The notes below the pieces were generated by a model, which was not told where the DNA came from, did no database searches, and saw only the letters and a program-made list of their open reading frames with translations. Position numbers and translations under genes: made by a program. Of a stretch of 64,000 nt of DNA, positions 50,327 through 60,300 are shown one piece after another. The first letter of the stretch is position 1. Every line of letters begins with the position of its first letter. Source of the DNA: Gymnopilus junonius (Eukaryota > Basidiomycota > Agaricomycetes > Agaricales > Galerinaceae); assembly GCA_015501075.1 (NCBI GenBank), contig JADNYJ010000108.1, positions 62,001-126,000 on the forward strand, read 5' to 3'.

Positions 50327-51346
50327 CTACAGTGCTTGACTAGTTGTCGGAGACACTCCTGATACAAAACGTAAATCTGAAGCCTCGATGGTAGTTGTCA
50401 CTTCCATTCCGTGTGCAACGCGATAGACGACGAAGAGAGGCGAGAGAGCCTATAAAACAAAAACCCTTTTCGTTATATTGGATCAACGAGAAATTTCTAT
50501 CGTACTTACCAATATGTGCGGAAAAAGCGTTAAAAATATCTGAAGGCCGGTAAAGGAAAGAACAAAAGAAATCATACACCCGAGGTTCCAAATCGCGATT
50601 AAACCACAAGATTCGACAAAAAGGATAATTATACGAGTGTACAATGCCCCATAGGAGCTTCCAAGAACCTGCACGATATTTCGCTGATGCCGGCGAATCT
50701 GAACGAAAATCATGAGGGATAGGGTTACATTGACGACGAAAGAGATCGAAATAAGAATCAAGAAATAGAATGACATTGACTCTTCGAAATCACCCATTTG
50801 TGCGACCAGGGATATGGATCCGGATACTAAATTCGCATTCAAAAAGATACTCCGACTTTTGAGTTGGCAGAAAGAGGGCACCTATCGACGCCAGAAGCAA
50901 TAAGACGATCACAGAAAATAATATAATGCGAGTAACTTTTGAAGACCCTTGATATAGGACAACACAACGCCACATCTGCCAATATAATTTCAAGAAAGAC
51001 ACGATAGTCTATTGAATCCGATGCTTACCATAAAAATGTCTGCCGCCCATATCCCACATGGGATGACCGCAGCGCTCGGAACAGAAAAAAATATTTCGTC
51101 AAAGTATGTATTGATTAGGAGAGACCTCGTGTCCTCGACTACTGCTATGGTGCTTAATGAAAGCAAGATGGTTGCATAGCTGAGGAAGAACCCTTTCTTC
51201 CGCGCCGAGTAATTATTCCGGCCGTTGAGGAGAGAGTGGCAGCAAAGAAGATACAGGGAGATCACAACGCCATAAGAGATGGCTGAAAGGAGTGCCGAGA
51301 GCGTTTGGGATTCCGTATAAATATCTGGACCTAGGGATTCGGACAT
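50327..51346 (-). CDS. Agaricomycete seven-helix membrane protein, copy 1
   Basis: Start at 51346: MSESLGPDIYTESQTLSALL. About seven hydrophobic helices follow, including ISYGVVISLYLLCCHSL, FFLSYATILLSLSTIAVVED, RIILFSVIVLLLLASIGAL, FYFLILISISFVVNVTLSLM and IIILFVESCGLIAIWNLGCM. After an intron near 50455-50510 the last exon reads ALSPLFVVYRVAHGMEVTTT and ends PTTSQAL at the stop 50327-50329. Two Cys in CCHSL and the short loop NNYSARKK are shared with copy 2. The layout resembles a fungal-specific family of uncharacterised, highly duplicated membrane proteins. Function is unknown; sensing or transport can only be guessed. It belongs with the second copy at 62.7 kb. Confidence 0.75.
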
Positions 51347-51839
51347 TGCATGGGCAAAATGACTGTTTACCTCTGGGGCTTTTGAAGGCCAATGAAAGTG
51401 TTAAATCGGCATACACTGCCTTTAAATCATCATGGATCAAGGCTTGAAAGCTTGAGGCTTGAGGCGTTGAGGCGTCAAGGTTGATGCAATCAAGTTATTA
51501 CTTTGCCAACCACTCCACCGAGTAGCAGAGCCTACAGAAGCAGAAGTTAGTAAGGGGTCAATACAAGAGGGATAATGGACTTCCTTACAGGGCTTTACAC
51601 AGGGACTTATTACGGAGTTCAAGCGCAAGATTCGATTTCGAACGGTCAGCACGTTGAAGTCCGATCACGCTCCTAGGTTTATCAGCAAGTCTCCTTGCTC
51701 AATATTCAATGCCTGCACGCTCAAAATGAAGTTGACTCTGCTACATTATGTGGCCTCCACGTTCGTAAAGGATGACACGAAATAAAAAAAGCAAAGCGGA
51801 ATAAAACAACGAGAAACCCTCCTAAGCACCAATGACCAC
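51347..51839. other. Promoter of seven-helix copy 1 and intergenic DNA
   Basis: The part at about 51350-51480, read on the minus strand, matches the upstream region of copy 2 (about 62600-62722): both hold a CCTCAAGCCTCA-type run, TTGATNATGAT, and CCCCAGAG shortly before an AATGTCNGAAT start context. The remainder, to 51839, is the 3' flank of the oxygenase gene. Confidence 0.5.
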
Positions 51840-53788
51840 CTACATAGGCCCAGGCAGCGCACCCCCCTGCGCAGCATCCACTCTTTCCCTCTCATCAACC
51901 TCATACAAAATCTCTGTCCTTATCACATACTTCGCGCCCTCCAGCACCCCGCTGCCCTCATGCAACAGACTCCCTCGCGCCGCCCCATGCGGGAACACGC
52001 ACACCGTTCCAGTTCTGGGCTGCACGGGGCGGGCTTCAAGGATCCCCGGGGTGGAGGAGGGCAGGAAGAAGGTGGTGTGTCCGCCTGTGAAGCCGTCGTT
52101 GAGGTAGATGAGCAGTGTGAGGCGGGAGTAGGTCGTTGGGTCCGAGTCGTAGATGTATGAGTGGGTTGGGGAGGAGGATGAGGATGGGGTAGGGGAGGTG
52201 GTGTGGATGGATGAGGCAGGCCAAGCGCCATCGATCTGAGAGAAAAGGAAAAGATGAGTTGTAGTAAAGAGAGGTAAAAAAAAGAATACAAACATGTGGT
52301 CGATACAACGCCCCAGGTCTATATCTATAGACCCTAAATCGTCTATTGATGCCCTTTACCTTGCCCCCATTCACCTCCGGCGGAAGCAACCCCTCAATCC
52401 TCTCATACAACCCATTCACAAACTCCTCATCCGCTACCCACACAAGATTATGCGCCAGCACGCTTGCCAACTGCGTCGCGGACCCCGCGACTGGCTCGTC
52501 AGGCGCCATGCCCATTTTCTCCGCGGTCAGACTACAGAAGCGCACTCGGTCACTTCCAGCGCGTCGTTGATGACAATGCGCCTGGGACTCCGGGGAGGGG
52601 GTGTCTGCTGGGCTGCCGGGTGCGTTTGGATTTGGGGAGGAGGGGAATGGGGGGCGCGTGAGACGGCAGGGTGAAGTAGAGAGTGAGAGGGTGTTTTTGG
52701 GTGGGCGACGTTCGGCGCCGGGGGTAGTTTGTAGGGGTTGGAGAAGGGATGCGGCGGATGAGGAAATTTTATCAGGGTCGAGGACGTCGTCGTCGCCGTT
52801 TTGTGAAGGATGGGAGGTTGCAGGTCCAGGATCGACGCTGAATGGTTTAAACCATCTCAGTCTCGTCCCAGGTTTTAACTCCCCCTCATCCTCATCTTCA
52901 ATACATCTACTCGACCCCTCCTTCCCCTTGTCTTTCCTCTTAACGACCATTTCAGGCTGCGTCGTCCGCAGAATTGCGTCGAGGACATGCCAGACGCGGT
53001 TCTCCTCTTCCTGAGACATGCTCGGCGTCAGTACCGCATCGCATTCTCTCACCCAGCGCTGCAGGGCGCCGAGCTTAGGGACTTGTTACGGATGGCCATT
53101 TCCGAGAGGAGTACGAGGGCGTCGGTGTGTCGCTGGTCTATCAGCGCAGAGGATATGCGAGATGTAAGAGAATGACCTATACAACATATACACATCAGTA
53201 TTAGATTTTTGGTAAAAATGTTTTATTGGGAAGGGGAAAGTAAGGGTGCTTACCGATGTTCCCAACTTCATTCGCAATGCGCCAGTAATCATGCACGGCG
53301 GTCTTGAAAGGCTTGAGCGCCTTCAGCCCAATCAAGGAGGGGTTCTGCGCTAGCAGTCTCAGCGTATCCGTCGTCGTCTCTAATTCATCTTCGAAGATTA
53401 CCCCGCCGATCATCTTCCCTCCTTCCCCGTCTTCGGCAGCTTGAGCATCCACATCTGTATCTAGAGATCGACTAAACGCAATCTCTCCCGTAGTCTTCGG
53501 GGGTGTAGGAGGCGCAAGCGTTGCCTCGTCCGAATCCTGACCCGAGCCAGTAGCATCTGCATCAGTAATACGAGTTGATCCCAAGCCCGCGAAAGACGCC
53601 TTGCCCTTCGCATTCGCATTCGTAACGGCGGCGGCGGACGCCGGACCTGCTAGGCCCGGATCTCGTTTCAGTTTTTTAACAGCGGAGAATAATCTGCTGT
53701 TGGAGTTGGAGCCATGGCCATAGCGGTCTGCGACGTCGGATGAAGAGGGTGTGGGCGGCTGCTTTCGCTTTTTGGAGTTTTTGCCCAT
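51840..53788 (-). CDS. 2OG-Fe(II) oxygenase, prolyl-4-hydroxylase-like
   Basis: Start ATG at 53788: MGKNSKKRKQPPTPSSSDVA, a basic, possibly nuclear-targeted N-terminus. A first domain contains LETTTDTLRLLAQNPSLIGL and KPFKTAVHDYWRIANEVG, then helical segments SLTSRISSALIDQRHTDALV and SPKLGALQRWVRECDAV. After a long Ser/Pro-rich linker comes the double-stranded beta-helix domain: RVYRYRPGALYRPHIDGAWP with the HxD iron ligands (intron at about 52237-52295 just after RPH), RLTLLIYLNDGFTGGHTTFF, GTVCVFPHG, LLHEGSGVLEGAKYVIRTEI with the distal His and the 2-oxoglutarate-binding Arg. It ends at the stop 51840-51842. The frame is intact. The N-terminal domain is not one I recognise. The substrate may be a protein or a metabolite. 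Confidence 0.85.
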
Positions 53789-54593
53789 GAGTGATGATTG
53801 AATATTGATGATCGATGAGTATTTATTGTATCTCCAGATATCTGGGTTCCGCAAGTGTAAAAACGGGGAGTCGTGGGCTACAGGTCGAAGAAGATGGAAA
53901 TCACGGAGATTGCAGCCACCACGTGCACGGAGCCTGATATTTTCTTTTCTTGTCTTTCATCGCGTTGCCCCTCCTTCATTTTTATTCTACGCCAACCTTT
54001 TCGAACTTGGAAGCTACTTAGTATAGCAGAGTTTGCATCGTGCATGCAGACAAGAGAATAAACCTAGGAACGTGAACGTGATCAACCTCAAGCCTCCAGG
54101 ACATTGCAAGCAGAGACTCGATTCCTTTGTCTTCTGATAGGCTTGTCAAGTAGCCCTTTCCATCCTTCCTTCCCTATTTAAACTGACCATATGTCGTCCT
54201 CCAATTACTTCAGATAGTTATGAACACCACAATTCCCTCAATTTATCCTTACCCTCCACCAATCCTCGTAAAACACCATTCTTGGTACTACTCTGATGCC
54301 GACCTCTTCATTTCAATCAGAAATATCGTCTTCGGTCTTCACCAAGACGCCTCTTGTGGTGAACAACAATTCAAGTCAATTTCTAGCTACATTTCCCACT
54401 AACAGTAGATGCTAGAGTAACAGAAGGGAGACAAATTTATGATTACAAGCATTGATTACAAGTTTTACAAGTTTGTTCGTCACATGGCGTTTCAGACAAT
54501 TGAGACCAACATTGATGAATGGGATTGAGCCAGACAGTGCATTACCTCGAGGGAAAAGGGTTAATGAGAAAAGTCAAGCGGAGACAAATTACT
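53789..54593. other. Intergenic region between oxygenase and PD-(D/E)XK-like gene
   Basis: About 800 bp. Short plus-strand frames (53805-54061, 54220-54402) carry no motif. No repeat or RNA gene seen. Confidence 0.45.
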
Positions 54594-55187
54594 TCACCAT
54601 TGACGCTGAGCTACCATAGATTTCACATTGTCTGCAACTTGTGTCATCCTGGCTATGCCTTGCTCTGAGAGTAGATCAACATCCCAGCGGCTGGCAGGTG
54701 CAACGTCCAACATGAGCTCGGGATCTTGAGGGATCCGGGCTGGTGTCAATGTGTTATTAACTGTGTCATAGGAGTAGAAGCAAAGCCGGGTCCCAAGAGC
54801 GCTGACCCCATGTATGACGGGGAGTTCGACGGCATCGACAAGGTCGAAGAATCGTGTTCTCATCTGACTGTCTACAGCGGCGCGAGTCGAACGGTGCACA
54901 TAATCGCCGGGCGGCTTGATTTCGAGAAAGAATACGGGGTGAAATGCCTTCTGTACAATGAAGATTGTAGTAAAATCGATGGACCATCCCTCAGGGGGGC
55001 GCTTGAACTTAGGGCTAATCATGTAACGTTCGGTGGGTGGAAAGAGATAGGTGAGGAGCATGTTGTAAGGTCCATAAAATAGACTCTCATCTGTTGGCGC
55101 ATCCACACCCCCAGGGATAGCCTCAAAGGCTTCCAAAACATAAGCAGGCCAGGGCATGTCTGGTGGTTGGATTAAAGGTTGATTCAA
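54594..55187 (-). CDS. Uncharacterised protein with possible PD-(D/E)XK-like core
   Basis: A single open frame of about 190 codons. The first ATG is at 55157 (MPWPAYVLEAFEAIPGGVDA); further upstream only a TTG is in frame, so the true start may lie in an unseen exon. Key stretch: GWSIDFTTIFIVQ, then 8 residues on, FFLEIKPPGDY. An acidic residue on a strand followed by ExK is the core pattern of PD-(D/E)XK nucleases, but only this local pattern supports it. Then RAAVDSQMRTRFFDLVDAVE, PVIHGVSALGTRLCFYSYD and a C-terminal helix end at 54594. The family looks like a lineage-specific, multi-copy agaric protein, often met near mobile or NLR loci. The function is unproven. Confidence 0.55.
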   Translation of the reverse strand: MNQPLIQPPDMPWPAYVLEAFEAIPGGVDAPTDESLFYGPYNMLLTYLFPPTERYMISPKFKRPPEGWSIDFTTIFIVQKAFHPVFFLEIKPPGDYVHRSTRAAVDSQMRTRFFDLVDAVELPVIHGVSALGTRLCFYSYDTVNNTLTPARIPQDPELMLDVAPASRWDVDLLSEQGIARMTQVADNVKSMVAQRQW

Positions 55188-56031
55188 ACTCCGCTACAAG
55201 GGCAAGCCCCAACCCTCAACTTCTTTTGAAACATCGGCTTGTTGTAACCATGGTATGGATAGTGTGAGTTCACTTTCGACTTTCGAAGGGGTTTTCCCCC
55301 CATACTCCTGGGTATCCAAAAGGGGAAAAGGAGAGAAAAAGGGAGGAAAAGGGAGAATTTGTCATCGATTTATGTAATCCATTACAGTATCAAGTTACTA
55401 AGTACTGTATCCACTACTTATTCGATGATGTACATTGTCTCCCATTGTCCACTCCTCTGCAGTTCTCTGTCTTCAAACATTTTTTGCATGGAACCACACA
55501 CACTGCAGGACATTTCAAAATGTCATTGCCTCCCGGGCATTCTATACCTCGGCAACGGCGGCATGACCTAGTTGTGCGCTTGCGCAGATGTTCAGGAATG
55601 ACTCGCCGTCGCTTGGTGGCTGGAACCTGTCCAGACGTTGAATTTTCGCGGCTCATTTCTGCAATCCCAACATAATTATTTGCCGATGAGTTGCTATTGC
55701 CATAATCAGCATCTCGAAAAAAACAAGGAGAAAATTGCCAAACATACACTGATGGCTCTCGTGAAGAGTCTTGTTGCATCTCAGTGGGCTCCAGAGTTGG
55801 GACTTCTTCATGTATCTGTATTGTTGAGCTTGGCAGGGGATAATGTACTTGTGAGGTGGAAAGGTCAGTAGAAAGAGAGTTTGGCACTGGCAGGTCCTCA
55901 GATAGTTCAACTACACCCTCCAAAGGATGGAGATGCAAGGGAGCTGATGTGAGATACTCTGGGAAAGGTTTTGAAGGTGCAAGGAACACCTGAGCTGAAG
56001 AGTTGAGGCTCTGCATTTGATTTGATATCAA

Positions 56032-56039
56032 CTCTTGAG
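56032..56039. repeat. Target-site duplication, left copy (CTCTTGAG)
   Basis: Eight bases directly abutting the left terminal repeat. They match the right copy exactly. Confidence 0.85.
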
Positions 56040-56169
56040 TAGGGTTGCCGAAGTTCAGTTCAGAACTGACAGTTCAAACCTGAACTGGCTGAACTGAACT
56101 GCAGTTCAGATGCAGTTCTGGTTCTCAGTTCGGCCTATGGCCAGTCAGTTTCAGAAAATCTTGATTTCA

Positions 56170-56900
56170 GAAAAGCCGGATGTACGGATGTCTGGCGGCC
56201 GGCAGCGCAGCACGATCTCGCCATCGTCCCACTAACAGGATCCATGCCCCCACTGCCATTTCCTCATCGCTCTCTGAGACCCCATCCAGCGATCACAGTG
56301 ACTTCATCCAGTTTTGAGCGTGAAGCTGTCCGCCTTGGCTACAAACTTCTTAGAGATCAACGTGATGACAAGTGGCCTGTTTTGAATGGGCTGCAATACA
56401 GTGGTTTGGGCAAGAGAACGCCAAAGGTGTGATTGAGGGAACGTTGGAGGAGAACAAGGATGCCAGCGGGAGAAGAGTCTCCCACCATTGCCATTTACTT
56501 TGATATATCCTACGAGTCAAGAACAGGAGATTTAGTACTTGTAACTCACTGAGCACAAATGTATAGCCAAGCATAAGAAAACTGTGTTCTCCGCTAAACC
56601 CACTGACCTGCTGCTACTATTGAATGCATTTAAATCCTCAAGGAACACACTCTCCTTTCTACCAGGAGCATGTTGAAAAGTGTGGACTGTCCTAGAAGAG
56701 AAAGGGCGCACGACATCTTTCCGCTGATAATTGGATCTAATCCTTTCAAAAAATGGATTATATGATGTCTGTATCTTATAAGAATTTCCTCATACACTGA
56801 TTAACACATCAAGTCGTGGGCAATCGAGGTCGAGACTCCATGCAGGTAGAGGGCTTAACGCCAGCCACCAGACACCAGACATCCGGACATCCGGCTTTTC
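56170..56900. repeat. Internal inverted repeat within the hAT-type element
   Basis: GAAAAGCCGGATGTACGGAT at 56170-56189, continuing GTCTGGCGGCCGGC, is matched on the other strand by the block at about 56860-56900 (ATCCGGACATCCGGCTTTTC). The arms are about 34 and 41 bp, with mismatches and a short extra CCAGACA unit on the right. They frame about 730 bp and could mark a nested older element or an ancestral internal repeat. Confidence 0.55.
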
Positions 56901-57239
56901 CATAATCGAGATGTCCTCGTTTGTTGGGTGTGGTTAAAATTATCAAATTTTGACCTTCAAAAGTGATTATTTTGGCATCAAAAATTACCATTAGATTCCC
57001 ATAATGTATAGAGAACTCCTTAGCACTAATCCCAAGCACTAGATGACATAAAATAATTTCTTAAAATGATTTTATTTATTGTGTGAGGACATGAGCTACA
57101 TGACACTACCCAATGCTTGAAAAATCAGTAAATAATATACTGTTTTGTACATATAGCAATGTCTAATGATAGAAGATAGACATATCTGTAGTCTGTCTAC
57201 TAATTCAAAGCCTCAGATAAAAGGGAATTTTTTGTTTTG

Positions 57240-57356
57240 GCCATTGCCAGTTCAGAACAGTTCGAACTGGTTCGAACTGAGAACTGAACTGAACTGGGAA
57301 GTTCAGTTCTCAGTTCGGAAAATTGGCCAAAGAACTGAACTGAACTGAACTTTGGC
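57240..57356. repeat. Subterminal GAACTGAACT repeat cluster, right end
   Basis: Repeated GAACTG/CAGTTC units in both directions. The matching cluster at the left end lies at about 56052-56150. Subterminal repeats of this type are transposase-binding sites in known hAT elements; here that role is inferred. Confidence 0.7.
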
Positions 57357-57363
57357 AACCCTA

Positions 57364-57371
57364 CTCTTGAG
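57364..57371. repeat. Target-site duplication, right copy (CTCTTGAG)
   Basis: Eight bases directly abutting the right terminal repeat. They match the left copy exactly. They also belong to the codons SQE of the interrupted gene. Confidence 0.85.
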
Positions 57372-60300
57372 ATGCACGAATATTGCTGATCTTCTCCCAG
57401 CCTTTTGCATAGGCACAAAGAACTTCGACAGTCACATAAAATTGCTCTTTTCCATCAGCTGTTCGATTCCACTCTTGTGTAAAAGCCTCGAAGTTGACAT
57501 GTTTCTTGCCATTGGAAATAGCAAGCTCAGAGAATTCACGTACTTTGGTAAAGAAGTACTGTCGGGCTTCTTGGGTTGTTGGAGGAAGTGCTGGAAGTGC
57601 AAGGCCTTGGCGCTTTCGAAGCCAATCATCATTAGCATTGAGCTTGAAGGCAGATTTGGCAGCCTCTGAATAAGGCTCCATACAAAATCGTGTTCGCAAT
57701 GTTTCTATAAAAACAATTTTAATTTCTTGTCAATTTGTATTGTGAAATAATAAATATGAATGCACCTGGAAATGTGCAAATTCCAAACTGCTCTATTGTT
57801 CTTTCATATAAATCACCATTTATCCATTCTGCATATGATGCAGCACCGCCAGTTATGTCAGAAAGATAATTCAGAAGAAAGGCTGTCCGGTTTATAAGCC
57901 CTAGATCATGATGGTAATCCCAGTCTACCCCATATAGATGTTTTGCAAAGGCCTACATTGAAAGGCTTGAGATACAGGTGTATGACATACAATGACAAAT
58001 TACCTGGAGGTTATACCATGTGCGGTGATCAGTTAAGCAATTTGTAGTTAAACGTGGTCCTGCTGAAATGAAGATATAAGAATAATGGATTCACAATCAT
58101 TGAGAACCAAATACTAACCATGGAGTGCTCCAAACTTTCGATAGATATCGCCATGTGGCCCACCTTCCACACTGTTAGTTCCACGCAAGCATTTCCACTT
58201 CTGCAGCCCATATTTATCAATCCCCGCTTTTTCATACATAGAAACACCCTCGACATCAGAGAGATAACCTTGATGAGCAAGATCCAAGATAGCATTTGCT
58301 TTAGCTTGGAGTGGCTCAGTAAAGAGACGGGCCCCAGTCTTGGCATCAACAGCATCCCGAAACATATTATAAACATGTTTGATAGCTGGAACAAGAATAT
58401 TGGGAGAAGGGATGTGGCGAGGAGTTCATTCAGCAATAAAACGTGGGTTTCGAGCAAGCATTTGGTCAAAGGTCAGATTAAAATGCTGCTGGCATACAGT
58501 ATCCACCTTAGATCGGCTAACAGGATCCCAGCGCAAGATGTGATCACAAAGGGTCCGAAGAAATCCAGGACGAGATCCATGGTTCATAGGTATCGGAAGC
58601 ATGTGAAATGCATGGAAGACATCCTTTTTGACTAAGGTATATTCAACCTCAGCATTAGGAAGAGATTCAACCATTTCATGTAGGTAGCTAATAGCTGGCA
58701 AAATGTTTGAGTCCACTGGTAGATCATTGTCCTCAAGCTGACGTTTCTTTCCTGGAAAAAAGTTATTGATAGACCAACTAATAGACAATTGAAAATACCT
58801 TTTTGTTTCGAACAGGCCAGAGAATGCGCTTCAAGCATTTTGATGTTATTGGACTCCTCTTCTTCATCTGGTTCTTCTATGCCTTGGAGAGGTAATTGGT
58901 CAGGGCTATTATCCCAGTCAATTACAGCTGGAATAGATGGTGGAACAGTTTCAAGAGATGATGTTGAAGGATTATTATCTGGCATTCTTGGTAAAGTAAT
59001 CATGGAATCGAGTTCAGTCTATCACAAAATAAATTATTTTTCATATTGAAAAATTAATTGACAATGCCATACCTGGTCACGATAATCAAAGTTCAAGTGG
59101 GAAAGAGGTGCAACAACACAGAATGTCAGAACTGGAGATGAGGCTTGAAGTTGTCCAAGAGTCAATGCACCAGATTTAGTCTTTCCGGATGATTGATCAG
59201 GAAGCAAATGAAGAGTGGCAGCAGCAGACGGGATACAGACAGTATCAATCTCGATTAAGAGTCGACTTTTGGTAGGAACATTCACATGGATATGTGCAAA
59301 TGATGAAGGTTGACTTTCGCAAATTTTACCATATGCTGCAGGCTCTCCTCCTTCCTGAACAAGAAGTACAATGCGGGTTCCAGGAGGTGTAGAATGGTCG
59401 ACACAAACTAGAGGAGCAATTTGAGTCACCTTTTCAAAAATAAGGTGTGAGGCGTGAACATCGAGAGATGCATATTGAACAAGATCTGGGTGCAGTGGGC
59501 TTGTTTCCCAGTCATCGCACTTTCATATATACTCGTCTTTGCTCAAATACTTCCCAACTGTTTTATCAAGGAGAATATCAAGGGAAGCAGAGCCCTTTCA
59601 AGGAATAATTCCACGTCGGATAGAGTAATCCTTGAGATCAATAACATTGAATGATGCCTGCTGTTGAAGCTGAGAAAACTGCTTCTTGAGTCGAGTAAGA
59701 TCAGCCTTGATTGAAGACCCTATCTTGAAAATACATGGAGATACCAAAAGGCGTATAAGTGAAGTAGGAAGCTTATCCCCAAATTTATGAACCTCGAAAG
59801 ACAAGTTAGTAAAGGTTATAGTAGCTTAATATTAGATTCGACATACAGGGATAAGATAGATATCATTTGGCTGTGAATGAGGAGCAATTTGGATAATAGA
59901 CACTCCAGTACAGCGAGAAATATTCCATTCAGCATCCAAGCTAATGCATAAATAAGACTCTTCATCATTATCCAGTGGAGCAAGAAGAGATGAGAGAACA
60001 CCCTCAACCAAGCTCAGAGAATCAAGAATCAAAGGACGAGAAGACGGGAGCTCGAGAGCCTCAAGCCCATAAGCAGCAGACATAGGAACCAAGTTTTCAA
60101 AGAGGGACGGAAAGGCAGCCTTCAATAATGGCTTGTCCTATTCAAATAATATAATGTCAGAATATTGTATTGAAGTGTCAGTAAAGTTTTGAAATAATGA
60201 CTGAACCTTGATTGGATCATCAGAAAATGCAACACGAGGGTTTGGATGACCATAGAGCTTCATCGACTTTGCTATTCCGGAAAGAGGACCCGACCGTTCA

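Larger units (their letters stand above)
56040..57363 (+). mobile_element. Non-autonomous hAT-type element (1.3 kb) with TIRs and 8-bp TSD
   Basis: The left end begins TAGGGTTGCCGAAGTTCAG at 56040. The right end, reverse-complemented, begins TAGGGTTGCCAAAGTTCAG at 57363, so the terminal inverted repeats agree at 18 of 19 positions. The flanks carry the same 8 bp, CTCTTGAG, at 56032-56039 and 57364-57371. An 8-bp target duplication with short TIRs is the hallmark of the hAT superfamily. Both subterminal regions are full of GAACTGAACT-type repeats in both orientations. I find no intact transposase frame inside, so it would need help in trans. Orientation is arbitrary. Confidence 0.88.

Noticed and set aside
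56244..56574. Short frames inside the hAT-type element as transposase remnants
   Set aside because: One contains a WW pair reminiscent of the hAT dimerisation region, but the rest does not match; too little to claim.
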